NCBI RefSeq assembly: GCF_020379485.1
Contig: NC_063452.1
Location: 40,612,208-40,676,207, forward strand
Length of the DNA stretch: 64,000 nucleotides
Direction of reading: 5' to 3'
DNA from: Brassica napus
Lineage: Eukaryota; Streptophyta; Magnoliopsida; Brassicales; Brassicaceae
Part shown: in pieces, positions 47,801 to 60,521 of the stretch
Layout: each line of letters opens with the position of its first letter
How positions within the stretch are numbered: the stretch's first letter is position 1
Notes under the pieces: model-generated
What the model saw: only the letters and a program-made list of their open reading frames with translations
The model's database searches: none
What the model was told of the DNA's origin: nothing
Translations under genes and position numbers: made by a program

Positions 47801-48886
47801 ATTAAGTCGTAATCAGATGGAGGATAGAAATGGATGGCATTTTACCAACAATGGAAAATATTCAGTTCAATCAGGTTATCAAGTGGAAAGGGTCTATCCT
47901 GATAAGGAAAAACCACCAGTTTTTTATGACCCCACGGTGGATACATTAAAAGCTTTCTGCTGGAAAGTGCGGTGCCCTCCAAAAATAAAACATTTCTTAT
48001 GGCAACTCCTTTCAGGATGCATAGCGGTAATGAAAAATCTAAAATCAAGAGGGATACAAGGGGATATATGTTGTGCCCGATGCGGAGATCCGGAGGAATC
48101 AATAAATCATGTGTTTTTTGAATGTCCTCCAGCACGTCAAGTATGGGCTTTATCTAAGATACCATCGCATCCCAATATTTTTCCTATCAGTTCTTTTTTT
48201 GCTAATATGGATCATCTTTTTTGGAGAGTTAATCCAAAGATGGATGACCGCCAATTTACATGGATATTATGGTATATATGGAAATGCCCGGAATAACAAA
48301 GTTTATAGCAATCTGGATATTGATCCGAAGGAAACACTCAAATTAGCAGAATTGGAGTCATCACTCTGGGCTGAGGCACAGGTAGTAAATGATCCAAGGA
48401 GGGGGCTTCAGGTACGTACCACTTCTACATTAGCAACGTCAGGACGATGGTGCTTCATAGATGGATTATGGAAAGATAAAGACTTATTTTCAGGGCAAGG
48501 CTGGTATAGCACTTTTACCGGGTTTCGATGGTTTAATAGGGGTAAGGAATGTAAGGGCATGTCTCTCACCCCTTCATTCGGAGGTGGAGGCTTTAATTTG
48601 GGCAATGGAATGTATGAAGAATTTAAGACAGTTTCAGGTGACGTTTGCAACGGATTGTTCTCAATTGGTAAAGATGGTTTCGGAACCAGAAGAATGGCCA
48701 GCATTTGAAAGTTATCTGGAAGACATTAAGCTTTTAAAAAGAAGTTTCCTAAACTCAGACATCGTTCATGTACCACGGACGGAGAACCTACGGGCGGATA
48801 GCCTAGCACGTAGTGCTAGAAAACAACCGTCTTTCGTCGTTCACATGGATGCGGAGTTACCAAATTGGTTTACAGAGTCAATATAA
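44810..48886 (+). pseudogene. LINE ORF2: endonuclease, reverse transcriptase, zf-RVT, RNase H
   Basis: Starts MKILSWNCRGLGSHWTISYL, the usual ORF2 opening. A one-base insertion near 44907 disrupts the SETKQ motif, shared with the second duplicate. The AP endonuclease continues with PWFIIGDLDEIT and GSDHRPVV; a private deletion near 45507 shifts the frame there. The reverse transcriptase has KAPGPDGM, KTDMSKAYDRIEW, GLRQGDP and FADDSLFF; a private deletion at about 46888 follows the last. Then come a frameshift near 47170, TGA for Trp at 47346-47348, a frameshift near 47505, zf-RVT (CARCGDPEESINHVFFECPP) and a frameshift near 48285. RNase H keeps CFIDGLW, LHSEVEALIWAMECM, FATDCSQL and RADSLARSARK, ending in TAA at 48884-48886. 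Many lesions look like single-base homopolymer errors. Confidence 0.85.
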
Positions 48887-48920
48887 GTCTGTAAATGTTT
48901 TGTTTGCTGTCAAAAAAAAA

Positions 48921-49257
48921 TATAGATATAATAAATCACTGACATTTAATAAGGTCAATGGTAATAATTATTTTCTAAAATCACTGTTTTTTAAATTACA
49001 TTAAATTAGTTTTAAGGATAAAATAGATATATTTTTATAAGTATTGTGAACACAAATGTAAGTTATTGTATTTAACTAAATGTGATTTTTTTTAAAATAC
49101 TTTAATAAAAAAATCAACTGAAAATGATATAATAACTCAATCATGGTAATATCATAGAAGCAAAAAGTCAAGACAAAAATTATTTACAAATTAACTAACC
49201 AATAACTTAAATTAATAAAATAGTATATCTCATACGCACCTTTTGAAAATGTGAACC
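48921..49257. other. AT-rich spacer between two convergent LINEs
   Basis: 337 bp of AT-rich DNA between the A-tail of the plus-strand LINE and the T-run of the minus-strand LINE. No features. Confidence 0.6.
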
Positions 49258-52200
49258 TTTTTTTTTTTGTCAGCAACATAAGAAGACTCATGTAGCTTAT
49301 GCGAACCACATCGGTAACTCCGCATCCATATGAACGACAAACGACAGTTGTTCCTTGCACTGCGTGCGAGACTGTCCGCCCTTGAGTTCTGCGTCCGTGG
49401 TATATGAATAATCTCTGAACTGTTGAAACTTTCTCGTCAAAAATGTTATGTCTTCCAAATAACTTGCAAAAGATGGCCACTCCTCTGGTTCCAAAACCAT
49501 CTTTACCAACTGAGAACAATCCCTTGCAAATGTAACCGAGAACTGTTTAAGATTCCTCATGCATTCCATTCCCCATATGAAAGCCTCTATCTCCAAATGT
49601 AGTGGCGACTGACTCGCTCTTGTATTCCTTGCTCCCATTAATCCATCAAAACATTCCAAGGTACTATGCCATCCTTGCCCTGAATATATATCCTGATTTT
49701 TTCAAGATCCGTCCGTAAATCGCCATCTACCTGGTATAGTCGATACTACCGATGGTACGTGTAATTGAGTATGATTTATTCCCTGTATAGGAGAGTTTGT
49801 GCTTCAGCCCAGAGTAATGATTATGTTTTTGCCAATTTGAGAGTATCACTCGGATCCATATCCAAATTGCTAAAAACTTTATTGTTTCGTCCTTTCCATA
49901 TATACCATAGAATCAATGCAAAATGATGATCTTCTATTTCCGGGGAGACCCACCAAAATAAATGATCCATATTTAAACAGCGATTGAGTGAGAAAGATAT
50001 CCGGATTCGTTGGGATTCGTAAAAGTGCCCAGGCCTGGATAAACGGTGGACATTCAAAGAAAACGTGATTTATGGACTCCTCAGGAGCTCCACATCGATC
50101 GCAAATTGTATCCCCTTGCATTCCTCTTGACCTCAATTTTTTTTAACAGCTATGCATCCTGCCAGCAGTTGCCATAAAAAATGTTTCATCTTAGGTGGAC
50201 AGCGTACTTTCCAGCAGAAAGCCTTCAGCGGGGTGACCGAAGGACCATACACTGGTGATATTCTTTCTCTATCCGGATACACTCGATCCACATGATATCC
50301 AGATTTAACTGTGTATCTCCCATTGTTTGTAAAATGCCATCCATCTCGATATCTGTATGAAATCGACTTAAAGGAATACTTTCAATAATTTTCACGTCTT
50401 GCGGGTTCACCAGAGTCCGAATAACCTGTAAATTCCATGTTCTCGATGTTCCATCGATGAGAGAATTCACTGTTAGTCCGGGTAAAGATTGTGTTGATTT
50501 TTATTTACTGGTCTCGGGCGAGTGGATGGAAGCCAATGATCATTCCATACTGAGATAGATGATCCTGATCCCACCCTTTTGATTAGTCTTTTGCTAACCA
50601 GAGATCTAGCAGAGACAATACTGCGCCAGCCATAAGATGACGAGTATGATCTAATGGGTTCCAGGGGGTGTGATGCATTCCTGAAATACCTCCCTTTGAA
50701 TACACGAGAAAATAATGTATTCGGTTTATATATTAATCTCCAAAATTGTTTCCCAAGCATAGCTGTATTAAAATATGTGAGATCTTTCAATCCCAAACCT
50801 CCGTCATCCTAAGAACTACATAGTTTATCCCACGATTTCTAATGCATACCTCTCTTATTACCCTCTGGACTCCACCAAAATTGTGCCACAACACTAGTTA
50901 ACTTCTTCATTACCGTTTTTGGAATTCGAAAACATGACATTATATGGTTTGGCAAAGCTGTTACCACAGATTTTATAATCACTTATTTCCCCTCTTTGGT
51001 GAAAAACTTGAAAGTCCATCCATTTACTCTGTTATTTAGACGATCCTGAACGAATCCAAAAACTTGCACCTTTGATCCTCTCAGATTTCCGGAATGCCTA
51101 AATATGACCTCATTCCTCCTAAATTTGTTTGCCTAAAATATCCCCTAGTTCATGTCTGTGGAATCTTCAATCTTGTGTCCAAATTGAATCAATGATTTCT
51201 TGAAATTATTTGCTGTCCCGAAACCCTTTATATTCCTTTAGAATCCTGAGAATTGTCTGACATTCCTCCCTTTGTGCTTTGCAGAAAAAAAGACTATCGT
51301 CTGCAAGAGTAAATGAGAAATTGGGGGACAAGTCCTGGCAACCTTTATACCCGTCAGTTGTTTATTTCTCTCCGCCTTTTTAATATTCGCTATCAGTGCT
51401 TCCGTACACATGATAAACAAATAAGGAGATAAAAGATTCCCTATCGTAGTCCCCTCTTTGATATTATGTGTCCCTTTGGTTGACCATTTAATAAAACCCT
51501 ATACTGAACCGAGGAAATATACTCCATCATTAATTGGATCCAATGATTATCGAACCCCATCTTGGTCAATAGTTCTTGGATGAAAATCCATTCAACTCTG
51601 TCATAAGCTTTGCTCATGTTCGTTTTTATTGCCATAAATTTATCCTGGCACGATTTATTAGTCCTCAATCCATGGAACATCTCCTGAGCTATGAGTATGT
51701 TATCCGATATCAATCTTCCAGGCACAAAAGTCGATTGCGTCTCTGAGATAAGTGATGGAAGACAAGCCTTTACTTTTGACATAATACCTTAGATATAATC
51801 TTGTATCCTACATTACATAAACTAATAGGTCTGAGTTCAGTCATCCTTGTGGGACTCTCCTTTTTAGGAATCAAACAAATATTGTAATGTTTAACTTTGG
51901 ATCCAGTTTTCCCGATGTCAAAAAATGTTGACCATTTCCAGTAGATCTTTTTTTTATTATGTGCCAGGAGTATTGAGGAAGAGAGCCGTCATTCCATCCG
52001 GCCCAAGAGCTTTTTATGGGTGCATCATGAATAAAGCCAGTCGAACTTCCTCCTCGGTTGCTAACCGAAGCAGCCGTTGATTCATCTGTGGAGTAATAGA
52101 ATGTGGAATCTCATCTAAAAAACCATCAAAGTCTGTAGGAATCGTTGTCTGAAACAAATCATTAAAATAATCCACTGCCACCTTTTCTACCCCATGTTCC

Positions 52201-53319
52201 TCAATTATCCAGTTTCCATCAGAGTCATAGAGGCCCCACAATTCGATTACGGGCACAACGTTGTTTTGTTAGGGCATGGTAGAACTTAGTGTTAAGATCC
52301 CCTGAAGTATGCCACATATTACGACTCTTCTGTTGCCAGATATCTTCGTCATCCTTTTTGCTTCTTGTAACTTCCTTGAAACCTCAAGAATGTCTTCTTT
52401 AGTTCTATATTATCTGTTTGTACCTCTTCGAGTGCGTTTTGAAGCTCCCCGATCCTCTCTTTTCCATATGGTGGATTATTCTTTCGCCATGTAAATATCT
52501 CATGACGACAGTTTGTAATTTTTGAAACGAAATCCGTCGGATTCTCCTCTGACAATTCACCCCAACCTCTCTCAATCGATTCCAATAAACCATCTTGTCC
52601 AATCCATCGTTTGTCAAAACTAAATTTCCCCTCCGTCTTGATACTTTGTTATCAAGATGAGCCACCACTGGTCGATGGTCGGACGTCACCATTCCTGAAT
52701 ATTCTGTGTAAGAACATGGGAAAAGCGAATGTCAATCTTCATTTGCTAATGCTTGGTCCCAACGACACCGAACCATTATTTTATTTCTTTTTCCTTGCTT
52801 TCTTCTTCCTTACCAGGACATCTGATTTCCCGGGCCGGAAATTCTAGTAATCATGTGTTCCTGATCATATATTGAAAGATAGAAAGGATCATGCACTTCA
52901 TAAAACACCACCTTCTTTTCATGATTGTCAGTTATCTCATTCAAATCTCCAATTATAAACCATGGTTCTGATCTTGCCAGAAAAAATCTAGTCAATCGCT
53001 CCCACACGTTGTCCTCAATTTTTGAACCGGTTTTCCATAGACAAAAGTCATGAAAACTCTTTTCCCAAGAGCAACTGCTTCCAAATCAATCATTCGGTTG
53101 CTCGTATATAAAATGTTAACCTGATACTCATTATTATAAATATAGGACTAAACCTCCACTCGCACCAACCGGATCCACCGTAACAAGATTGTCATAACCG
53201 AAATAAGTCTGGAAACCTTGAACAAAATCAAAATCTTGTTTGTTTCTGATAAAATTAAAAACTCAGGATTATTTTATGCCAAATCTCCCTGATATAACTA
53301 ATTGTCCATTTACTTCTTA
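49258..53319 (-). mobile_element. Long LINE on the minus strand, same family as 41929-48920
   Basis: The poly(A) tail is the T-run at 49258-49268. The body extends to 53319, reaching within about 12 codons of the ORF2 start, where it meets a Helitron 3' end. Any ORF1 would lie beyond that Helitron, in or past the assembly gap. Clearly diverged from the plus-strand LINE, so an independent copy. Confidence 0.88.
49315..53319 (-). pseudogene. LINE ORF2 on the minus strand, many frameshifts
   Basis: Minus-strand order: SKWTISYIREIWHK; endonuclease pieces with SEPWFIIGDLNEIT and SDHRPVVAHLDNK; reverse transcriptase pieces with KTNMSKAYDRVEW, LISETQSTFVPGRLISDNIL and CTEALIANIKKAE, where the catalytic FADD is lost to a frameshift near 51300; GLKDLTYFNTAMLGKQFWRL; zf-RVT with CDRCGAPEESINHVFFECPP; RNase H with LHLEIEAFIWGMECM, FARDCSQLVKM, ending AELPMWFA. 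In FARDC the catalytic Asp is kept. The TDMSK position reads TNMSK, so a conserved reverse-transcriptase Asp is changed. Confidence 0.85.
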
Positions 53320-53773
53320 CTAGGGGTTGGCCCGCCCTACGGGCGAGTTACACTAAAACTATTTTATGTTTAAGTGTATTGTATTTTAATTTTATAAATA
53401 TTTAAAATTTTACTTTATTGAAAATAATATAAATATATCTCTTTTTATTCTAAAATTATATTTTAACTTTGTTAAATTTTGTTGGTGTGAGGTAAAAAAC
53501 CACTAAAATTGTTTTGTTAAAGAACACAGAATTATTAAATCAGAAAATTAATGAAAATGTAATGATTTATATTTCTATTTGATTTCTGTTTCAATTGATA
53601 TATTGAAAAAAAATTTAAAGTAAGAATAACTAATATTTCTCTTATTTCTAGAGTATCAGATTTTAATATTATTACAATAACTAATTTCTCACGATAATAA
53701 ATTAATACACCCCTCCAAACTAAATCAATTGAAAATCAATTGTAATGTGATAAATTATAAAAAGTCTAAGTTT
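53320..53773 (-). mobile_element. Helitron 3' end on the minus strand, running into the gap
   Basis: Read on the minus strand, CTCGCCCGTAGGGCGGGCC forms a hairpin followed by AACC and CTAG (53320-53323), then T. The rest of the element extends rightward through AT-rich DNA into the Ns. On the LINE side the sequence AGAAGTAAATGG fits the continuation of the ORF2 start, so the Helitron probably inserted into the LINE. Confidence 0.75.
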
Positions 53774-53873
53774 NNNNNNNNNNNNNNNNNNNNNNNNNNN
53801 NNNNNNNNNNNNNNNNNNNNNNNNNNNNNNNNNNNNNNNNNNNNNNNNNNNNNNNNNNNNNNNNNNNNNNNNN
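53774..53873. other. Assembly gap, exactly 100 N
   Basis: A run of exactly 100 N, the usual placeholder for a scaffold gap of unknown size. The base after it is the first base of the second 10.1-kb duplicate. Confidence 0.99.
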
Positions 53874-54100
53874 AAAGTTATTGAAATTCAATATTCTTTT
53901 ACGTTAGAGTTCATTTCACTACTAACAAGTACTACACACAACAACCACACATTATTCGAAAAAACAAACACAAAATATTAACCTATTACCTACTACTACA
54001 TAACACACTAAAAGCACTAAATAATGATCTTAACAAATAAAAACGATAACATATTACATTATCCAAAAAATCATGGTCTTAACAATAATAAAAACAATAT

Positions 54101-54126
54101 TCCGCCCAAGCGCGGACACCCCCTAG
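54101..54126 (+). mobile_element. Helitron 3' terminus (second duplicate)
   Basis: Same terminus as 37101-37128, but the stem has lost one G (TCCGCCCAAGCGCGGA), weakening the hairpin. CTAG is at 54123-54126. Confidence 0.7.
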
Positions 54127-55022
54127 TTATTAATATATAACCCAAAAACAGATATAAAAACTATAAAAATACTCCCGATTAATCCCTGTATAATCTCTTA
54201 TTAATTAATTCGGCACTAGGCCCTACTCAACTGCATGCGTTACGCCTAGAGAGTTCTCGAACATTTGGTTATTCAACATCTCTTATACTAAATTAGCATG
54301 TGTGTTTTCATTATTCATCACAGTCTGATATGTTCATAAGTATATTTAAACTATAAAATATGTCTTTTATAATTTAAGAATTAAAAAGTAGAATTAAAAT
54401 TTTGAAAAAACGATTTTGTTGCACCTTTATGTTTCGGATTACATGAAATTTTGTCGAAAGTCTGTAATTCTCTCATATCTAAAAAGCCAAGGTTATATCA
54501 TATAATCTGGCTTTGCGCGGGTAATATATCCAAATAATAGATGATAAATTTGGGAAATTTGAATCATTACCACCATAGATTCGATTCTGCTTGGCCATCC
54601 TGGACGCCTTAAATGATAAAAAACGCGGATCCTGCAGATCTCGTAGTGATTAGTCCTTGGGCCTAGAAAACCTTTTCGATCACACTATGGTTATAAAAAA
54701 AAAAAAATTGAATCATTACAGAAAAATAAAACAATTTAAAGTAATGGACCTTATCGAAATTTCGGATTTAAAATTAATTTCCAATATCACAAACTACTAC
54801 TTTCCAATCCCACAAACTAATACATCATGTGTTAATCATAAAAATATTAAGAACTTTGTATGCAAACTATGTATTAACCTAGTCAAACGATATATTAAAT
54901 ATTTTCAAAATTTATCACCGGCTCGAACAAGATATGGGAACGTATATAAACTTTTTAACAAGCAAAAAAATCATGCATTTATGGCATTAAATATATTTTT
55001 ATATTACAGTCTATAATACAAC

Positions 55023-56260
55023 AGTCCCTTAGCACCGGTTCTTAACCCAAACATGAGAGTCAGCGATCTTATAAACCAGGATACAAAGGAATGGGATGTT
55101 GGCTTACTGCAAAATTATGTGAACCCTGAAGACATACCTCTCATAAGGAGTATATAAGCTCGGCTCATCGCTGCGACACATTCTCTTGGAGATACACGAA
55201 GAGTGGTATCTACACGGTTAAATCAGGATATTGGGTAGGTAGCAATTTGATGAAACCTGAGGAAGATAAGGAGATACTAGAACCCACTATAACAAAGCTC
55301 CAGGCCTTTACTTGGAAGATAAAAACTCCACAAAAATTCGACATTTTATATGGCAATTGATAACATGTCATGTGGCAGTAACGAAAAACTTGACAAGGCG
55401 AAACATGAGATGCGACAATTACTACCCAAAATGTGGAGAACCAGAAGAATCTGTCACTCATGAAATTTTTGATTGTCCACCAGCCCTACAAGTTTGGGCC
55501 TTGTCATCGACGCCAACAAGTACATCTATCTTTCCAGTATCAAGTATTTATGATAATATGGATTATCTCTTCTGGAGAAAGGATAACATTGTTCAGCCAG
55601 ATTCAGATAAAGATTCTTATCCCTGGATAATCTGGTATATTTGGAAAGCCAAAAATGATAAACTTTTTAGGGGAATTGATCGAGATCCTTTAGAGCTAGT
55701 TCGATACGTAGAGAGTGAATGCCAAGCATGGTTCAATGCAAATGAAATGTTGCCATCACCTCAACAAGAACATAGTAGTGATCAACCTCAAGTCTTAAGC
55801 TTGGGTAGTGTATGTATTATTGATGGCTCTTGGACATCTACATCATAGTTCAGCGGGTGTGGATGGGCTTGGATGAACAGCTTGGGGGATGTTCAACTTA
55901 TGGGAACACGAAACTATATCTGACGGGAATCTCCTCTGCATTCAGAACTAGAAGCACTAAGATGGGTGATGGAGAGCATGCTGCAATACTCGACATGCAA
56001 GAGCTTTGGAATGGACTGCAAGGATTTGATCGCCATGATTAAGGAGCCACGAGCTTGACCAAGTTTTGCGACATAATTGGAGAGGATAGAGATTCTTCAG
56101 ATATATTTCCCGGACTTCAAGATTACTCATATCCTATGAGAGAAAAAATCGGATTTCTGATTCTTTAGATAAGACAAAAAGATCGTTCCATAGAGAACTT
56201 CATTTTATTAGTTGTTCTATTCTGATTTTGTTACCCACCAGCCTTTCGTTATAAAAAAAA
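55023..56260 (+). mobile_element. 5'-truncated LINE (second duplicate)
   Basis: Same insertion as 38024-39265, with the identical TAG stop (55846-55848) and the same truncation point. One A is missing in the run near 55335, which breaks the frame before IRHFIWQL. The zf-RVT and RNase H remnants are otherwise as in the first copy. Confidence 0.85.
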
Positions 56261-58916
56261 TAGAATAGGGTATATACATTAACCTACCCAAGGAAAGGAA
56301 ATTATGAATATTGCCAAATATTTATAACTTATATACACGTTCGAAATACAATACACATTTGAATACAGTACAAACAATTTGACTTTAGACTAAACCATTT
56401 TGATTTGTTTAGGGTTTAGATTATGTAGTTAATGGGTTAAAAATTAACCCATTCAAAATTATAGAAGAAAACATTAGATACACGTAGATAAAGTAATTGA
56501 AATTATAAATGATAAATTTAAAACACGTAGAAGAACAATTATATAGTTCTATATAAATGTTTTCTGGAAGAAAGGTTATTGTTTGTAACATGTACAATGA
56601 TATGAATGAGTATTTTCCAAATGATTACCAAGCACAACTTGATTGTTCTTATTATAAAATTTCAATAAGTTATATAACTTATAAGTAATAAGTATGTAAT
56701 GTAAAAGTAAATAAATAGTTATAATTATATATTGCTTAAAAAGGTCAATAGAGTTAGCATAAAACTATATTTAGTCATGCATATTATTTTTGTCCAAGTG
56801 TTACCACAAATGCTTATTCATACTTTACAAAATAATTACGAACTCGATTCTTCTTATTATAAACTTCTCAACGTGTATGATTAATACATTTTGTAAGGGA
56901 ATATTGACCGGTTGAAAATGTATTACGATTAATATGGAAAATATATTATGTTTCCTAAGGGAATTTTGACGATGAATTTGATGTGATTTATTTTAATTAA
57001 TTTTGTGAAAAACACGTCAGTTTTTTTTTTTGAGAATAATTATGAAGCTAAAAATCATATAATTATGGTATTAAATATATTTTTATATTATATTTTACGA
57101 TACAATCGATCTGTTATTATGAAGAAGTGTTTATTTTTTCCTGGTTGCGCCATGTGGGATGCCACGTCAAAATTCAACCTGCTGGTAACACGTGGATCTA
57201 TTAAAAAATACAATCGAAGAGTTTAGTTAGTCGATAAGTGTATGGGTCTCTTAAACGTTTTACACCATGTTTAAAGGTGGCCCAGAAAATTCTATATCAA
57301 CAACGTCCAAATTTGTCTAATTAATCTACCGACTCTTTCCTGCTATATATTTATATGTGAAGACATCCTTAACATCAAAGATTCTCTTTTGGTTTCTTCA
57401 ATCATCTGCGACAGATTCTCAACTTGAGGATAGTGGTTTCAGCGTTTTAAAGCAAAAACAATAGTTCTTCGGCGGAGTAATTTCAGGTTTTAGTTTTCCC
57501 AGATTTCAGTCTAATTACCTCAACGGAAACCTGTTCTTGATATATTATGAATCTTCAATCGTGTTTTTAATGTTTCTGGTTTTATATATCCTTACGTCAC
57601 TGTATTCTAAGAAGACCTGGGAGCGTAAACAAATTTTTCATATTGATTCTTCTCATGCCAGATTAAATATATGACGACCTTTTGCATTCTCCAGCACCAA
57701 TCAAGAATTATTTCTCAATAATGAACTAAAACTTTATTTCGTTGCAAGTTTAACAATCAGTAAATAACTACACACAAGAGATGAGGGAAATAAAAGGCAG
57801 TGGATCTCAAGGATCTATGATGTTAAGAACGGTCAATTGCTAAGGAGGCTTTATTAAGCTCATATCATATGTAGTGTATAATTTTTCGTCACCATGATTG
57901 TGGTATTTAAAAATATTCAACTATTTCCACAAGTCAACCATCATCGATTTTCTGGAATATGCAGTGCCATTTCCGGACTTGCATAGCTTAAGCAACCACA
58001 ATGCTCAGGCAAGCCATGTGTTATCTGGTTGTCATTTGGTCTCCTAATTATACAATAATTCCAAGCTATTTTCTTATGTTATCTGCACATAATTTTTCCT
58101 TATTTATTCATGTATTGATTAGTACACTCTCTAATGTGGAAGCTAAAAAGGGATTTGAGCTTTGGTAAGCAGGACAATTGATGCTCACCTCTATTTCTAC
58201 AAATAGGCACGGCACATCTTTCTTAAAAAAGCAATTTTAAGAAGCACACCCAACACAAAAACTTCCGTTAAATGGAGCCAATGATTTTGGGTTTACAAGG
58301 AACTCCTTCTTTTTCAGCGAACTCATATACTGCATCAAATGGAGCCTTCTATCTGATGATACGAACTCTTTTGTATCATGAGTTTCTGTCTATGTATTTG
58401 GTCCTTTCTTAACTGAGCGATAGCATAATAAATGTGTTTGATTGAAGTCTTATTGCAGGAGTTTGCCGAAGAACACCAAAAGGATGTGAAAATCATAAGA
58501 TGGTGTCACGTAACGGAAGGATCCAACAATACCAAAAGAAAATTGATTGAGTATGAACACAAGTGGTTCTCCAACCGGCATGAAAATACCTTTTGTACTG
58601 AGACTTAAATTGCATGTTAATTTTGAACTCAAATGGTTTTCCAAATAAAGTTAAAAATTTCGTGTTAATTTAACCTCTAAGTTAATACTTACAGTACTAA
58701 AAACATTCCAAAAAAGTTCAAAATTGCCTACCTATCATACCACCACTAAAATACTCACTATTAACTTTGTCGGGCTACATACGAAAAACCAAAAAGAATT
58801 GTCATATTAACCCAAACAACATTTAAAAGACAAAATATAAGGATCAGTTCACGAACTCAAACTTCCTGCTTTAAAAGGGCCAAACACTAAAATTGAGATA
58901 TATAACATAAATTATT
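56261..58916. other. 2.7 kb without a recognised gene (second duplicate)
   Basis: Counterpart of 39266-41928 with single-base differences only. Nothing further recognised. Confidence 0.45.
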
Positions 58917-58953
58917 TTCGGGGGAAAGACGACTCTCTTGGGGGGGGGGGGGG

Positions 58954-60521
58954 GTGAAGAATGGTGAAGGAGCGCGCAAGAGGCTGAAGATCTCGGTTCC
59001 CCACTTCAATAACTCGGAACTCCAAAACTTTGATTGGAAGAGGCATGAACTCGGCGGAGCAAAACATCAAGTATCTAGTGGTGAGGCTTCCCAAGATTTG
59101 GAACATGAGGATAGGGTCGTGGGCACTGACCTGGGCCTAGGAAGGTTTCAGTTTGATTTTGATGCTGAGGAAGACATTGAAGCGGTGCTGAACATGCAGC
59201 CTTTCCACTTCGATTACTGGATGATTTCATTGGTGCGCTGGCAGCCAAAGAAGACTAATAACTATCCTTCGGAGATCACTTTCTGGATCAAGGTTTTGGG
59301 AGTTCCGTTGGAGTTTTGGGAAGCACCTACTTTCCGCAGCATTGGTGGTGCATTGGGGGAAACAAAAGATGTTGATCTGGATTACGGCCGGGTTCAAGTG
59401 GTGGTAGATGGATTCAAGGCTCTGACGTTCGCGACGACAGTTGATTTCACGGGAGGTGAATATTATGAAGGAGAAGAGGCTCCTGTTTCTCTGCGGTATG
59501 AAAAATGTTTGGTTATTGTGAGACGTGTCTCAGCCTCTGCCAAAATGAAGAGAACTGCCCACTGAAAAAATCCTGAAAAGGCAAAGGAGACTGGGTTGAA
59601 ATGGAAGGAGGGGTCGAGGACAGAGCTCGAAGCTACAAAGGCGTGGTTATTAATGGAAATGGGGGGGCAACAAGATAGAGGAAGAGAGAACCGAGAGTAC
59701 CATGGAAAAGGCAAAGGTAAAATGCAGGAGGAACATGATTCAAAATGGGTCAGGATTGGGGAGAAGGAGCCTAAAAAACATCACAACCGCAACGGTTATC
59801 GCAGAGAGGAAGAGGGTTCTCGTCATTGGAACTCCAGGAGGGAGCCCACTCGGACATACCATCAGGAGGATCGTTCCCGAGCACATGGCGGCTCGAGGAG
59901 TGATAGAGTGGCACGCAGTGATGCTCACAGTGACGCAAGGGAGGAAGGAGAAATCAATGGTCTTGAGAAGGCAAGCCAGAAGGAAGGGACGGAACAAGAC
60001 CAGGCTCCTCCTTCTCATGCTTTCCTTGCGGAGTTAAAGGAGACTCAAGCGCCAATCTCTCAAACTTCAGGTGCGTTGAGTGTGGAACAAGGAACATTGG
60101 CGATACAAATGGGTCTAGAGGTTGGAAAACTTTGGTAAATGATTCTGGTTTGGACTTAGAGGACAGTACTAGGATTGAGAATGAGAAGATAGAGGAGATA
60201 CAAACTCCTTATGATGGAGAAACAGAGGGAGACGCCAATATGCAGGAGGCTGCGACCGAGGAGCTCGATGGGGAGAAGGATGTGGAGGAGGAGGATGATG
60301 GTAAAGAAAAGGCTACTGGAGAGACAGAAAAGAGACAGGGTGGTCGTCGAAGGCTCCTCAAACCGGCACTGGCCACAGGAGCTTCAAACAAGTTGAAGAT
60401 GGCTAAGATGGTGATCAACAAGCGCATGGCAGCAAAGACAGGATCGCGTCAGGGGGATCATTCCAAGCAGGTGGAGGAGAAGGGCACATCAAACCCAAAC
60501 ACTGATCCTGCAAAACAATGA
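58954..60521 (+). pseudogene. LINE ORF1 (second duplicate)
   Basis: Same DUF4283 and zinc-knuckle protein as 41966-43534, with the shared frameshifts at the equivalents of 42030, 42115 and 42586. Private differences: one T fewer near 59508 (YEKCLVIV instead of YEKLFGYC), which destroys the knuckle frame, and one G fewer near 60127 (GKLW stop instead of GKTLVNDSG). The A-run that breaks the first copy at 42787 is correct here (EPKKHHNRNGYRREEEGSRH). Confidence 0.8.

Larger units (their letters stand above)
41929..48920 (+). mobile_element. Near full-length L1-type LINE, about 7 kb
   Basis: ORF1 (DUF4283 and zinc knuckle) and ORF2 (endonuclease, reverse transcriptase, zf-RVT, RNase H) follow in order and end at an A-run at 48912-48920. 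It begins near a run of 16 G at 41949-41964. No ATG was found for ORF1, so a short 5' truncation is possible. A loose match between AGATATATAACAAATAAAT before the start and AGATATAATAAAT after the tail could be a decayed target duplication. Confidence 0.88.
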
